Positions 18,301 to 29,100 of a stretch of DNA of 64,000 nucleotides are shown piece by piece. The stretch's first letter is position 1. Each line of letters opens with the position of its first letter. A model generated the notes under the pieces. The model had not been told where the DNA came from. It did not search any database and was given only the letters and a program-made list of their open reading frames with translations. The DNA comes from Lacipirellula parvula (lineage in GTDB: Bacteria; Planctomycetota; Planctomycetia; Pirellulales; Lacipirellulaceae), in the NCBI RefSeq assembly GCF_009177095.1, contig NZ_AP021861.1, forward strand, positions 6,306,501 through 6,370,500, read 5' to 3'. The translations under genes were made by a program, and so were the position numbers.

Positions 18301-19638
18301 CTGACGATCAACGGCCCGATCCTCGACGTCGGCCAGATCGGCACCGAAGACCACGACGGCATCCTCAACGTAACGAACGCCTGGAACTCCAACGTCGCCG
18401 ACTTGGTGCGAATGAAAGGGGGCGAACTCCGCGGCGCCGCGCTCACCGTCGGCAACGCCGAAGGCCTCGTTGGCTTCGGCGTCGTCACGGCGAAGATCAT
18501 CAACAACACGCGGATCGCGGCCCGTAGCGGATTGCTCCTCCTGGAGACGGCCGCCAGTGACAACGATTGGGATGGCGCCGCAAACAACGGCATGCTGCTC
18601 GCCACCTCGGGCGCGACGCTCGAACTCCGCGACAACGCCGACTTCGCCTTCGGCGGCGGCGTCTCCGCCAGCAGCGGCAGCCGCGTGCTCACCAATGGCT
18701 TTGCCTTTGACTTCGGCCCAACATCCACGCTCGCCCTCGACAACGGCACGTTCGAATCAACGCGCGGCGTCAACGTCCGCGGCGGCATGACCGTCGCCGG
18801 CGCGTCGACCATGAATACGACCGGCGGCGAACTTCACTTCAAGCAAGGGAGCTCGACGAACGTCATGGGCGAGCTCACCCTCGCCGGCGGACCGACCGTC
18901 GTCGAAGCGGGCGCCCTCTTCACCGGCGTCGGCGCCCTCAACGTCAGCCCCGGCAACATCTTGCGGCCCAACGCGAACGCGAACCTCAACGTGCTGGTCG
19001 ATAACCGAGGGACGCTCGTGCCCGCGGGCGACGAAGCGATCGGCCGCGTCACGCTTGGCGAGTTCCAGCAAAGCAGCGGCGCCAACCTGATGCTCGAACT
19101 AGCTGGCATCGGCCTCAATCAATTCGATCGCTTGACGATCGAAGGAGGCGCCTTGCTCAACGGCCGACTGAGCATCGACCTCGACGGCGGCTTCATCCCG
19201 ACGCTTGGGCAGACGTTCAACATTCTCACCGCCGCCGACGGCATCTCCGGGATGTTCAGCAACGTGCAGCTGGTCGACATGCCGGCGGGGCTGTCGTTTC
19301 AGCTGAACTACCTCCCCACCATCGTGCAGCTGAAGGTCGTCTCGGCGCCGCTGCTCTCGGCAGACTTCGACCACGACGGCGACGTCGACGGCGACGACCT
19401 GACGGCCTGGAAAACGGCATTCGGCCGAAACGCCGGCGGCGACGCGGATGGCGACCTCGACACCGACGGCGCCGACTTCCTCCACTGGCAGCGGCAGTTC
19501 GGCTCAAGCTCCGGCGTCGTCAGCCTCACGCCGCCGATCTCGGCCGTGCCAGAACCCTCGGCATTGGCGCTGATGCTTGCGGCTGCCGCTGGCGTCGTTC
19601 AGATCAATCGAAAAGGGAAGTCTCAACGAGTCAGTTAG
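15301..19638 (+). CDS. Large beta-strand-rich exported protein with dockerin-like pair and PEP-CTERM anchor
   Basis: 1445 residues. Signal peptide over 1-23 (LIAALAGRTASAQ). Residues from about 24 to 1360 are low-complexity beta-strand repeats rich in Asn, Gly, Asp and Thr (repeated patterns like GNGLLTIAV, GGTSRMVLANRLNVDG, NGTLTMIS), typical of autotransporter-passenger or beta-helix adhesins. Near 1370-1415 two Ca-binding dockerin-like loops follow (ADFDHDGDVDGDDLTAW and GDADGDLDTDGADFLHWQ). The C-terminus (VPEPSALALMLAAAAG then a basic end) is a PEP-CTERM signal, cleaved in other bacteria by an exosortase. Probably a surface or matrix protein. No exosortase gene is in the window. Confidence 0.9.
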   Translation: MNRTLTRSLILIAALAGRTASAQLVNNEWNAGSGNWNVQSNWFPFGVPDNGADGFDYNVLIGNRAIAANAIVTFVPRDGVSDTVSSFALSGGADFLTNGNRLIVLGQATVDGVGSTLRVDPNAAPGAISFQANNLLLKNSATMTMNGGTLYAATTDVAPNARVQGGGLIIFGDADIFAEDAFDNSGTLAVGLGGTQNNTLTLQTNGIDFIDLDGDNELGVVNVSNNVADPLADALTLVIDAPLEDPFGGTLLIGSRDLVELKQRLLMTNATVQLAGGDHRATLRTGADTAIISTSTFNISGDVLLDGHYLISNSNVTVADSAKLTLTGSTWIDRGAILLNNNSELIVTGNTTITDSGDFNWDGTAGNATTTVRGNGLLTIAVDEVDNSSNDFSGTLNLIDNGKAVVNLTSDAWTISGTLNKTGAGISSITGDGLNIRGALNVSNGTLALPKTTLGAGAVVNIAADGILELGNDSSFASPTSVNGAGTLRVAAASSVTSNTTINVGTFDWDGLNEGQRQLVGNEVTFTINAERFDDDGDMDDRIILGGRGAKLIVNGPAEWTMNGIFAAGIGVSSNNGSSTIGGTSRMVLANRLNVDGLVFVEAPITFGDGSSSVTGVGTRLVVVNEATYRSGNIIGDGTYTPAAVNNVVGTPNISVRHFDFDAGDWNIAPGGHLKINVTNYDLVEPTKAFDRSITLTDGDVTVNSADPRFIMNGTLTMISTSAEQSADWEGEPISIGDDNGALDAKLIVGGTHTSRFRTDVLFNGDADVNVAAGAALSFENHVEFNTLSPSASAEFAGGGKLLFQRTVNFIDPVTLNMIGGVVDLDGDDATGDVITVFAPITIKTAEFSDFGRTNPMGGLNVIDVQSDFGFGSLTVQLDGPTAHWTLNPEGVLKLTNDRNRQTLLAGSDVTLKGTVQASGDVQLDARVDIQGSINIAMAGEPLALNGGDQGFVPNRIAGGVVSGAGLLGANADRALYGFGTINTAIDFDDTAILRADDGMLTINGPILDVGQIGTEDHDGILNVTNAWNSNVADLVRMKGGELRGAALTVGNAEGLVGFGVVTAKIINNTRIAARSGLLLLETAASDNDWDGAANNGMLLATSGATLELRDNADFAFGGGVSASSGSRVLTNGFAFDFGPTSTLALDNGTFESTRGVNVRGGMTVAGASTMNTTGGELHFKQGSSTNVMGELTLAGGPTVVEAGALFTGVGALNVSPGNILRPNANANLNVLVDNRGTLVPAGDEAIGRVTLGEFQQSSGANLMLELAGIGLNQFDRLTIEGGALLNGRLSIDLDGGFIPTLGQTFNILTAADGISGMFSNVQLVDMPAGLSFQLNYLPTIVQLKVVSAPLLSADFDHDGDVDGDDLTAWKTAFGRNAGGDADGDLDTDGADFLHWQRQFGSSSGVVSLTPPISAVPEPSALALMLAAAAGVVQINRKGKSQRVS

Positions 19639-19957
19639 GCCGCTGAATGCATGGAGCCGTCTCACGACAAGCAAAACTCTTCGATGACGGAATCTTCGAC
19701 GAACGTTCCGGCGTCAATCGCTTCGCGCCATCGGCGAGGTCGTCCAACTCAATGCTCAGCACTCGGCAGATCTGCTGCAATTGAAGTAGGCTCGCCGGCC
19801 GCTCGCCTTGCTCGATGCGACGGTAAGTTGCCGGCGTCACGCCGATCGCTTCGGCGAGCGCAACCGCCGTCAGCCCCTCGTGCTCGCGGTACGCCCGCAA
19901 CAAACGGCAGATCGCCGTTTCTTCGGGCGTCGGCGAGTAGTGAGATGCCGAACTCAT
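19631..19957 (-). CDS. XRE/Cro-type helix-turn-helix regulator
   Basis: 108 residues from the ATG at 19957, chosen because upstream codons do not resemble the family. Helix-turn-helix at about 16-75: ICRLLRAYREHEGLTAVALAEAIGVTPATYRRIEQGERPASLLQLQQICRVL. The tail after residue 85 is short and basic. It would bind DNA as a dimer and regulate unknown targets. It lies 146 bases downstream of the giant gene on the same strand and its 3' end overlaps the convergent PEP-CTERM gene by 8 bases. Confidence 0.85.
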   Translation of the reverse strand: MSSASHYSPTPEETAICRLLRAYREHEGLTAVALAEAIGVTPATYRRIEQGERPASLLQLQQICRVLSIELDDLADGAKRLTPERSSKIPSSKSFACRETAPCIQRPN

Positions 19958-20103
19958 GATGCATCGAACCCAATGCATACGGTCGAAACGTGCCAGAGAG
20001 CGACTGAAATGATGACGCCGCAGCACGAAGGAGGAAGGCCAGTCCAATCGCCGACCTCCCCCTTCGTTACATTCTCATGGCGTCGACGCGACCACCAGAA
20101 CCG

Positions 20104-23100
20104 CTAACCTTCCAGCCAAGAGAGAATCGCTTCGTCAATCTCTTGGCCGAACAGATCAGCGTCTTCTGCGTCATCAGCTTCAACTTCTTCAACGTCGCTC
20201 GACTTACGCTTGAGCGAAGCGACGGCCGCCGATCCCGCGGCGTTCGAGCCGACGGCGCTCGACCATTCGTCGAAGGCGACGTCCCAATCGAACTCTTCCG
20301 CGGCGTCGGCAAGTTCGCTCGCCTCGTCAGCGGTCGACGAAGCCAGCCACCAGGCGGCCGACGGCAACGGCGAAGCGAAGCGGCTGAGCGTCTGCGTCGG
20401 CGATTCGTCGATCGCGGCAAGCGCCGAAACGCTGACGATTGGCTGAATCGTCTGAGCCACTTGAGTTGCCGGCGCCGCCGCAGGTTCGAGTTGCGTGCTT
20501 AACGCAGGCAATTCCGTCGTCGTCGCCACGGCCGAAGCTGGAGCATAGTGCACCGTCGCCGGCGGAATCACAACAACGCTGCCGAACTGACGCTGCCAAA
20601 TCAGGAAATCGGCGCCGTTGACGGCTCCATCGCGGTTCGCGTCACCTTGCTCGACTGTTGCGCCGCTCAACGTGCCGAAGCCAGCATTCCAATTGCTCAG
20701 ATCATTCCCGTCGACGTCCCCGTCGCGATCAAAATCGGCCTCGAACGTCGAGATCGCCGAACCATTGTCCTTCGTCCACACCAAGCCCGACTCGTTCGGA
20801 TCGACCGGATCGATCTGCAGCAAGCTCACCAGCCCCGGGTTGGCCGCGACGACTTGGAAGTTGAGCTTGCCAAGCTCCACGACGGCTCCGCCGAAGTTGC
20901 TGCTTGGATTCGTGGCGAACATCGCCACCTGAATCACTCCCGGCGAGGTTTCCGTCGCGGCCAGACTCCATCCCGGCGCGGGGAACTGATCGCCCAGCTG
21001 CACATCGACGAAGTCGAGCACCGACGTGTCGTACTTCACGATGTAGGTGCTAGAAATGATGCCGACGACCGTCGTTTCAATCTTGATGTTGACCGGAATC
21101 GTCACCGGTCCGTTCAGATTGACGTAGTAATCGCCAATGCTCAGCAGCGGATCGAACGGATCAAAGCCGCCCGTGCCGGGGCCAACTTCATCCGGAACTT
21201 CGGGCGTGTTCGTCCCCGAGGCTTCCTGCAAGACCAGCGAAGCGTCGAACGCATTCAAGCTGCCATTGCCGCTCGCATCGCCGACGATCGCCGGATCGAT
21301 CAGCGGATAGGCGTCGAAGCCTGTGTCCTGTCCGACGACCACGCGAGCGATCAGCGTCGAGTCGAACCCGGTGTACGCGCTCGGCGGCACCGAGCCCGGC
21401 AGAATGCCCGAGCCGTTCGCATCGCCCGGGAACGCCACTTTCTGAATCGCGGCGTCGTTTTGGGCGTCGTCGTCGTTAACCTCGGCGTTCTGTAGACGCA
21501 GCACCTGCACGGCGCCAAACGGCGCCGTCGTCGGCACGGCGGCCGCAATGCTGACGAACGACTGCGTTCCGCTAAAGGCGAAGCCCGGTGCACTCGCAAA
21601 CGCGGCGACCGTCAATGTCACGAGGCCGTTGACGTCGGGAGCACTGAGGTTGGCCAGTACGTTCCAGCCAGCCAACGCCGGCGTGACCAGCAACGGATTA
21701 ATCGTCAGCAGCGCCGGGTTGTACTTTAGCTCGAAGTTAACCCCCTGCACGTTCACGCCCGTCGCCCGTACCGGCAACATTGTGTCGAGCGTGTTGTTCG
21801 CCGTCAGGTCGACCGCTTGGCCCGGCGCCCGAGCGAAGTCGGGCAGGCTCACGATCGGCGTGCCGCCCACGACGACCTTGTTGAACGACTGCTGGTAGTC
21901 GTCGCCGGCGACGAAATTGCCGTTGCCGTCGAGCGTGTTCCCGAACGTATCGACGAACGCATTCGTGCCGCTAACCAGCGTGATTTGGTACGTATCGGCG
22001 GTAAGCGGACCGCCGGTCTTCACCCAACTCAGCGTGTTGGTCGCGGCGTTCCAGACGACCGAACCCTTCACGTCGACGTTGGCGACGGCGGCGTGCACCA
22101 CAATATCGGCCGCCTTCAGGATGTCGCCGATCACCAGCGGGTTGACCCCGTCGTACAAGTTCAACACGCTCAGATCGAGCGCCCGATTGAACGTCACGTC
22201 GAAGCCGCTGTCAGTCGTGACGAAGTTCGTCACTCGCAGCGTGTTGCCGACCGTCACGACGTGCGTATCAACGCCCGCCGCCAGATCGTCGTCGGCGACC
22301 CCAACGCTGATCTCCACCGTCCCGCTGCCGGGAGGAGCGCTGAAGAGGACGCTGAAGCTGCCGGCTCCCGTCGAAGGATCGAAGACGATGCTGCCGGGAA
22401 CCACCATTCCGTTCGCGCCGCCCGAGAGCGAAGCGAACGAGATCCCTTGCAGGGCGAACACATCGTCCGGGCTTTCGCCGGGATCGGTCGTCGTGAACGT
22501 GAAATTAAGCGTCTGCCCGTCGCCCGCCAGCGTGCCGCCGGAAATCGTCACCGTCGGCGCCACGTTGTTCACCGTGACGCTGCTCGTGTTGTCGACGATC
22601 GACGCGGTCGAAGCATCGGTGATTGTCACCGTGACGGGAAAGACCGAAGAGGTCGGCGGGCCGTCGACGTCGTCTTCGTAAGTGTGCGGAGCACTGTTAA
22701 ACGTGTAGACGCCGGCAATCAGGTTGATAATCGTCGGCGCACTGCCGTCGCCCCAGTTGATCGTCACCGTGTGCGCCTGCGGCACATTGGTGAACGAACC
22801 GCTGACCGTTACCGCACCACCTTCGTTGATCGTGTTCGAGGAAACCGTAACGGCGCCGGTGAACGCGAACGCAGCGAAGTCGACGAATCCGCGGGTGTTG
22901 AGATCGCTATCGTGATAGACGACGTTCTCGATGCCAACCGGCGTGTTGACCGCCCACGCGTTGCCAAACGCAGTGACGTCCGGCGGCGCCCCCTGGCGAC
23001 CAGTGACGGCGTCGACGTTCAGGTTAACGATCGCGCCAACCGACGTGCTCGCCGCGGCGACGTAGCTGCTGAAGTCGTTGCCCCCGACGCTCACGCCCAG

Positions 23101-26100
23101 CCCCGTGAAGTTCGTCGCAGGACCGGTTTGGCCCAAGTCGGCGATGCCGCCGTTCTGAATCAACACGCCGATGTCGGCCGTGTTGGCGAACGCCGTGTTC
23201 TGCACGAGCGCCCGGCCGCTGTTCACTTCAATGCCGACCGTTCCGCCGGAGATCGTCGTGTCGTCGCCGCTGTCGTCGGTGATAATCGCCCGGCCCGTCC
23301 CTTGCACGCGGATGCCGGTCGGGTTGTCGGCCAGCGTGGCGCCTTGAATCGTCGCCGCACCGCCGACGATGTGGATGCCGGTCTCGGTGCTATTCGAGAC
23401 GCTAACGTCGTCGATGACGACGCCGGTCGGGCTCGTGTTCGACTGCCCCGGTTCGCCGACGCGAATGCCGGTGCGATTGCCGGTGAACGAACCGCCGTTG
23501 ATCTGCACGTTGGTCAGCGTAGCCGGGTTCGCGGCGTAGAGCCCACTGCCGCCCGTATCGCCGGCGCCGCGGGCCTTGATCTGCAGGCCGGCCCCGGCCG
23601 CCGCTCCGGCCCCATTGTTGGACACCGTCAGGTTGTTGAAGACAAGGTTTGTGTAGGTCGGCACGTTCCCCTTGAGATTGATCTCGATGCCTGCCCCGGG
23701 GACGAAGTACGGCAGATTGCCGTTGCCAGTCGCCCAAACGTTCGTAAACGTCGCATTCGACAGCTTCTCCGCGTAGAAACCCTTCGATTGGTTGTCTTCA
23801 AACCCGGTGTTGGTGACGACCAAATTCGTCACGTTCGAGGAGCCGGTGATGTCGAGGTGCTTCTCGATCAGCACGCCATGGTTGAGATTCTCAAACAGCG
23901 AGTCGACGATCACGACGTCGTTCGCGCTCGCGTTGTCGGTGATGCGCAGGCCAATCTCCGTGATCGCCAGGCCGGTTGGGCTGCCGCCGGTAACCACGAG
24001 ATCATCAAGCTTGATGTGCTGAATCGAAGCGCCCATCGGCACAATGATGCCGTGCGTGTTGACGCCAGTCGGCTTCAATTGCAGGCCTTCGAGCAGCAAT
24101 GGATTCGCGTTCGAGGCGCCCGACCCAGTGAGCGTGATGATGTCGTTCGTCACCGGCTGATTGAGCACCGTCGCCCCGCTGCCGGCGCCAATGATGTTGA
24201 CATGCCGATTGATCGACACCGCTTCCGTGAACGAGCCGGCTTCCACGTGCACCGTCCCGCCGGTCGCTACGACATCGACGGCCCGCTGAATGGAACCGTC
24301 GCCCACGAGCGGATTCGGGCTCGTCGAATCGTCTGTTACAAAAGCCTGGCCAGCCTGCACGTCGACGAAGCCCTTGTACGTTCCATGCGTCGGGTGCAGC
24401 TTGTCGACGTAGTGCAGGATGCGGTCTTCCACCGCAAAAGCCTGTGCCAACGTCAAGCTCGCCGCAGCCACCGGCGAACCGCCGAAGCTCCAACTGGTCC
24501 CGGTCCCGTCGAGACGCAAGAACGCGAACGCATTGTCCGGGGCAATTTCGATTTCATGCGGCTGAGCGCTCGTCGGCGCCAAGCCGCGGAACGTCGTATT
24601 GCCGAGGTTCAGCGTCGCGGGCGAGGCGAGCGTCCCGGCGCCGACCGAATCGAACCGCAAGCTCGCACCAAAAGTACCAGTAATCGCCGACGTGGCCCCG
24701 CCCAGCTTCACATCCGTGAAGCTGATGCCTGCCGCGTTGCTGTACCGCTGGATGCCGATCATCTGCGTTTGGTACAAGCCGCTGACGTCGATGTCGTTGA
24801 GCGAGATCGTCCCCGCCGCGGCGTACGGCGCCGATCCCGCACCGCGGAACTGAATGCCCGAGCGAGCGCCGTTCACAACGCTGTTTGTCACGTCCACATT
24901 CGTGATCGAGGCACCCTCATTGAAGCTAAAGAAACTGATGGCGCCGGCGCCGGCGAGGCCGGAATCGCCGTTATCGGTGAAGACGCTGTTGCTCAGCGTG
25001 ACCGAGTCGACCGACTGCCCTGCCCCGTCGCCGTCGATCGACAAACCAATGTTGCGGAATTCCTTCACGCGGAGGTTGTCGAGCGTGAGCGAAGCGAACG
25101 TCGTTCCCGAGTTGATGCGAATGCCGTAGTCGGCGCGAATGCCCGCGTTGTTGCCGTCGAGTTCAAAGTTTTTGATCGCCACGGCGCCGGTCGTACTGCT
25201 GACAAGCTCGATGAGATTCCCCACAGTGGCGAGCGGCCGCAGAATCGTCGCCGGGGCCCCGCCGCCGCCAACCGAGCCGAGCAGCGTCAGCGCCTTGCCG
25301 ATGACCAGCGCCTCGTCATACGTGCCTGCCTCGACGTTCACCGTGTTGCCGGCCGCCGCCGCATCGATGCCGCGCTGGATGCTCGAATCGGTCGAGCCGA
25401 CGCCCGGCGTCGTCACGTAAACGTTGTTTGCCACCCAAGTCACCAAGCCGGTGGCGAGGGCCAAGTCGGCGTCGACCCGATGATGAATCTTGTCTTCGAT
25501 GCGATAGTTATTCGCTTCGTCGAAGGTCGTCCCATTGGAAGACAGGTCGTAGCTTTGCGTGCTCTGGTTGTCGATGAAGAACGTATCGCCCGCGAAGGCG
25601 TTGCCCGCGCCGATCGTCACGCCGCCGGCGCCCGTCGCAATGAACAAGTCGGTCGCGTTGTCGACGGCGTCATCGAAATCGTTGCCAGCCACCGAGCCGC
25701 CCGCCCCCGCTTGGAAGCGGACGCCGACGCCCAGGCCCTGAATCTGATTGTTCGCAACGCTCGCCGAACCGCTGGCGACGTCGATGCCGACGCCCACGCC
25801 GGCCATCGCCCCCGAGTTGACGATCGAGTTGCTGCCGCTGATGTTGGCGACGCCGTTCGACTGAATCAGAAAGCCCGTGTTCACGTTCGTGAGCGTGTTG
25901 CCCGTGACCTGCACCGCCAGATTGCCGGTGAAGTTCGAACCCGCAATCCATTGGAAACCGAGGTTGGCGCCGCTGACCGTGTTGTTCGAGTACGTCACCG
26001 TCGACGCTCCGCTCGAATGCGACGTCACGCGGAAAGCCCGCTGTAAATTCGCGGCAGGGTTGTTCCCCACGGCGGAGTTGGTGAACGTGTTGTTGCTGAC

Positions 26101-29100
26101 CGTGATGTCGCTCGAATGAGCGTGACCGTTCTCCCAGATGCCAAGAATGGTCTCTGGATCAGCGCTCTGCGCGTTGAGCACCGTAATGACGTTGCCGTCG
26201 ATCAGCAGGCCGTCGTAAACGGCGCCGCCGCTCGTGTTCGACTGCATGGCCACCGAGGTGGCGAACCGCAGGTTGGCCGAGTCGCTAACGCCGTTGCCCG
26301 GGATGTTGATGAAGTTCCCCTGAATCGTTTGATTCACGCCGAACGAGTAGTGAATGCCAATGTTCTGATTGACGTCGATCGGCGCCACGGTCGCATTCAG
26401 GTCGGTGGCGATGCGAATGCGATTGTTGACGATCGTCGTCCCGTCGAATGCGTCAACGCCCGCGCCCGAGTTGAACATGCCAATGCTCAAGTCGAAGTCG
26501 CGAATGTCCAGGTTCGAAATCGTCCAATTCTTGTTGTCATCCGCGGCGTTGGCGCCGCCGGCGAACGACAGGAAGCCTTCGAGATTGACCGTCGCGAGAT
26601 CGCCGGGGCCCTGGATAATCGCCGAGCCGAGACCGCTCGACGCCGTGAGCGTCACGCCTTCCAAACCGCCGGCCACGGTGATCGAGTAGTCGTCATCGGT
26701 GCCGCTGACGCCGTCGTTTCCGAGCGCCCACGACGCGGCGGCGTTCGTTTCGGTCCAATTGAACGTGCCGAGCAGATCGATCGTCCAGTTGTCGCCAGCC
26801 GCTTCGATCGCGTTCTTGATCCGAGTGTAATCGTTATCGGTAGCGGTTGGACTCGTGGCTGGCGTCACGTAGATCGTGTTCGTCGCCAGCAACACCAAAC
26901 CAAGCGTGTTGTTATCGAGTTCGTCGGTAATCTTGTCAGCCGCCGCGAACTTCTCCGCGGCGGTCATCGCCGCAACGGCGATGCCGCCGAGCGTGGTTCC
27001 GGTCGCGTCGAGATCGAGATTGTCAAACGCCGAATTGGCGAGTGTGATGTAATCGCTGCTTGCCGAAATCGAAACGTCGCCCAGCGAAAGCCCCGTCAGT
27101 CCGACGCCAGCGCCGTCGAACCGAATGCCAGTCGTCCCGCCGGAAATTGCATTACCGGCGCCGAGCGTCAGGCCAGCTCCGCTAGCGACGCTCACGCCGG
27201 TCGTGTTGCCGGTGAGCGAACTGCTGCTCAGCGTCGCCGTGGCGTCGTCACCTTCCACCAACACGCCCGTGCCGCTGCCGGTGATCGTCGAGCCAACGAC
27301 ATTGACGTTCACAGTCGCCGAATTCGTGTTGCTGGCGTTGTCCTTCGCATAAACGCCCGCGATCGACGCATTGCTAATGGCAACGCCGGTGATGGTCGCC
27401 GAGGTCGAATCGCCGTTGCTGCCCGTGGCCGTCGGGTAGCTGTCAAAATTGTTGACCCACACGCCGTAGTTGGCGCCGGTCACCGATCCGCCGCTGATCG
27501 TCACGCCGCCGCTAACCGAATTGTTCCACAGGTCGTAGCCGGCCGTCTGGCCTTGCGCTACGGCACCGACAGTGATGGTGTTGCCCGTGATGACTGGGCT
27601 CGTCGCCGTAGCGATCGACGTCACCCAAATGCCGCTGAAACGCAAGATGCCAGCGTCGGAATCCGCCGAAATCGTGTTGCCGTTAATGGTGAGCGAAGAG
27701 GCTGCGCTATAAGCCAGATTGTGCCAGACACCGGCGCGACTGGCCGAGATGGTGTTGCCGCTGATGCTTCCCGTAACGCCAGGATTCGCCTGAGAAAAAT
27801 TGCCGGTCTGCACGCCGACGCGCACATCGTTGATGACGTTGTTCGTGACGTCGGCGTAGAAATTGTTGTAGACCAGAATGCCGATGCCCCAGCCGAAGGC
27901 GCCAAGGTTCTCGATCAGATTCTGGCGAATCGCGTTGCCCGAGGTCGCGGCCCCGCCGTTGTTGAAGTTGTAGAAATCAACGCCCGTGTAGCTGAAGTTG
28001 CGGATGATGTTGTTCTCGACGGTGATTCCGCCGACGCCCTCGTACGACGCGATCGCTTCTTCCGCATCGAGATCGGCGCCGTTCAGCGTCGTGCCGCTCG
28101 TCAGCGCCGAATTGTCGCCGTCGAACGACAAGCCGGCAATCCGCACGTTGTCCGCCGCGACATAGACGAGCACCGGGTTCGGCGCCGTGTCGGGATCGGG
28201 ATCACTCTCCGTCGGCAGGATGATCGCTTCCGCAGCGCGACCGCCGGCGTTGCCCGCCAGGCTCGCGTTCGGGCCGAGCAGTTCGAGCGACTTGTCGACG
28301 ATGACTTGCTCAGCGTACGTGCCCGCCAAGACATTCACCGTGCCGCTCACGGCGACCGCGTCGATCGCATCTTGAATGCTGGCGAAAGCGTTGTATCCGA
28401 AGATGAGCCCGCTCACTACCGCGTCGCCCGGACCGATCGCCGCGACTTCGTCGCCCGGCTCCACCGTCCCGAGAGTTCCGCCGGAGCTGTTGACCGACTC
28501 GCCCCAAGTATCGTTCACGTAGACGACGCTCGGCTGGGCGATGGTCAGCGTCACGTCGTTGCCGTCGCCGCCCGCATAGCTCAGCGTGAACGGAATCCCG
28601 CTCACATAGATGACGGAACCTTCGGCCAGCCCGGCAAACGTCCCGTTAACCGGATCAAGACCGTCGTTGCCGGCGATCACGAAGCTATCGCCCGGCGCCG
28701 GCGCGAAACCCCGCGACAGATCGAGCGTCGCGCCATTGAGCGCCACGCTGCCGTTGACGACGAAATTGTCGTAGTTGGTGGTCGCGCTCGTGCCGTTCAG
28801 CTCGATCACCAGCGTGTCGTCGGCGCTCAGCGCGAGATTGCCGGTGAGAACGACCTGCGCCGTCGCCGTGCCAAGCTCGAACTTGACGGCCTTCGCCGAC
28901 GAGTCGACGTTTTCGCCGTACGCGCCGGCGTGGACGATCAGCGTCCCCGGCGCGGGCGAATCGTCGAGGCGACTCAGCCCTTCGGTAATGCGCCCCGCAA
29001 CGCCCGCCTGCGGGCTGGCGTCATCGACGTGCAGCGTCGAGAAGTCGCCGTCGAAGCCGAGCTGGCCAGGGGCCTTCAGGTTCGTGCCGACGTCGAGCCA

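Noticed and set aside
16855-18354. Long minus-strand frame of about 500 codons inside the PEP-CTERM gene
   Set aside because: Antisense to a gene with signal peptide, Ca loops and PEP-CTERM end; no recognisable product.
20027-20064. Terminator for the giant gene
   Set aside because: Arms around GGAGG and CCTCC give only an imperfect hairpin and no T-run follows on the minus strand.
21817-26046. Open frame of about 1400 codons on the plus strand opposite the giant gene
   Set aside because: Its product is Arg/Val/Asp/His-rich, lacks any motif and lies antisense to a protein with clear domains. GC-rich codons of the giant gene create long stop-free mirror frames.
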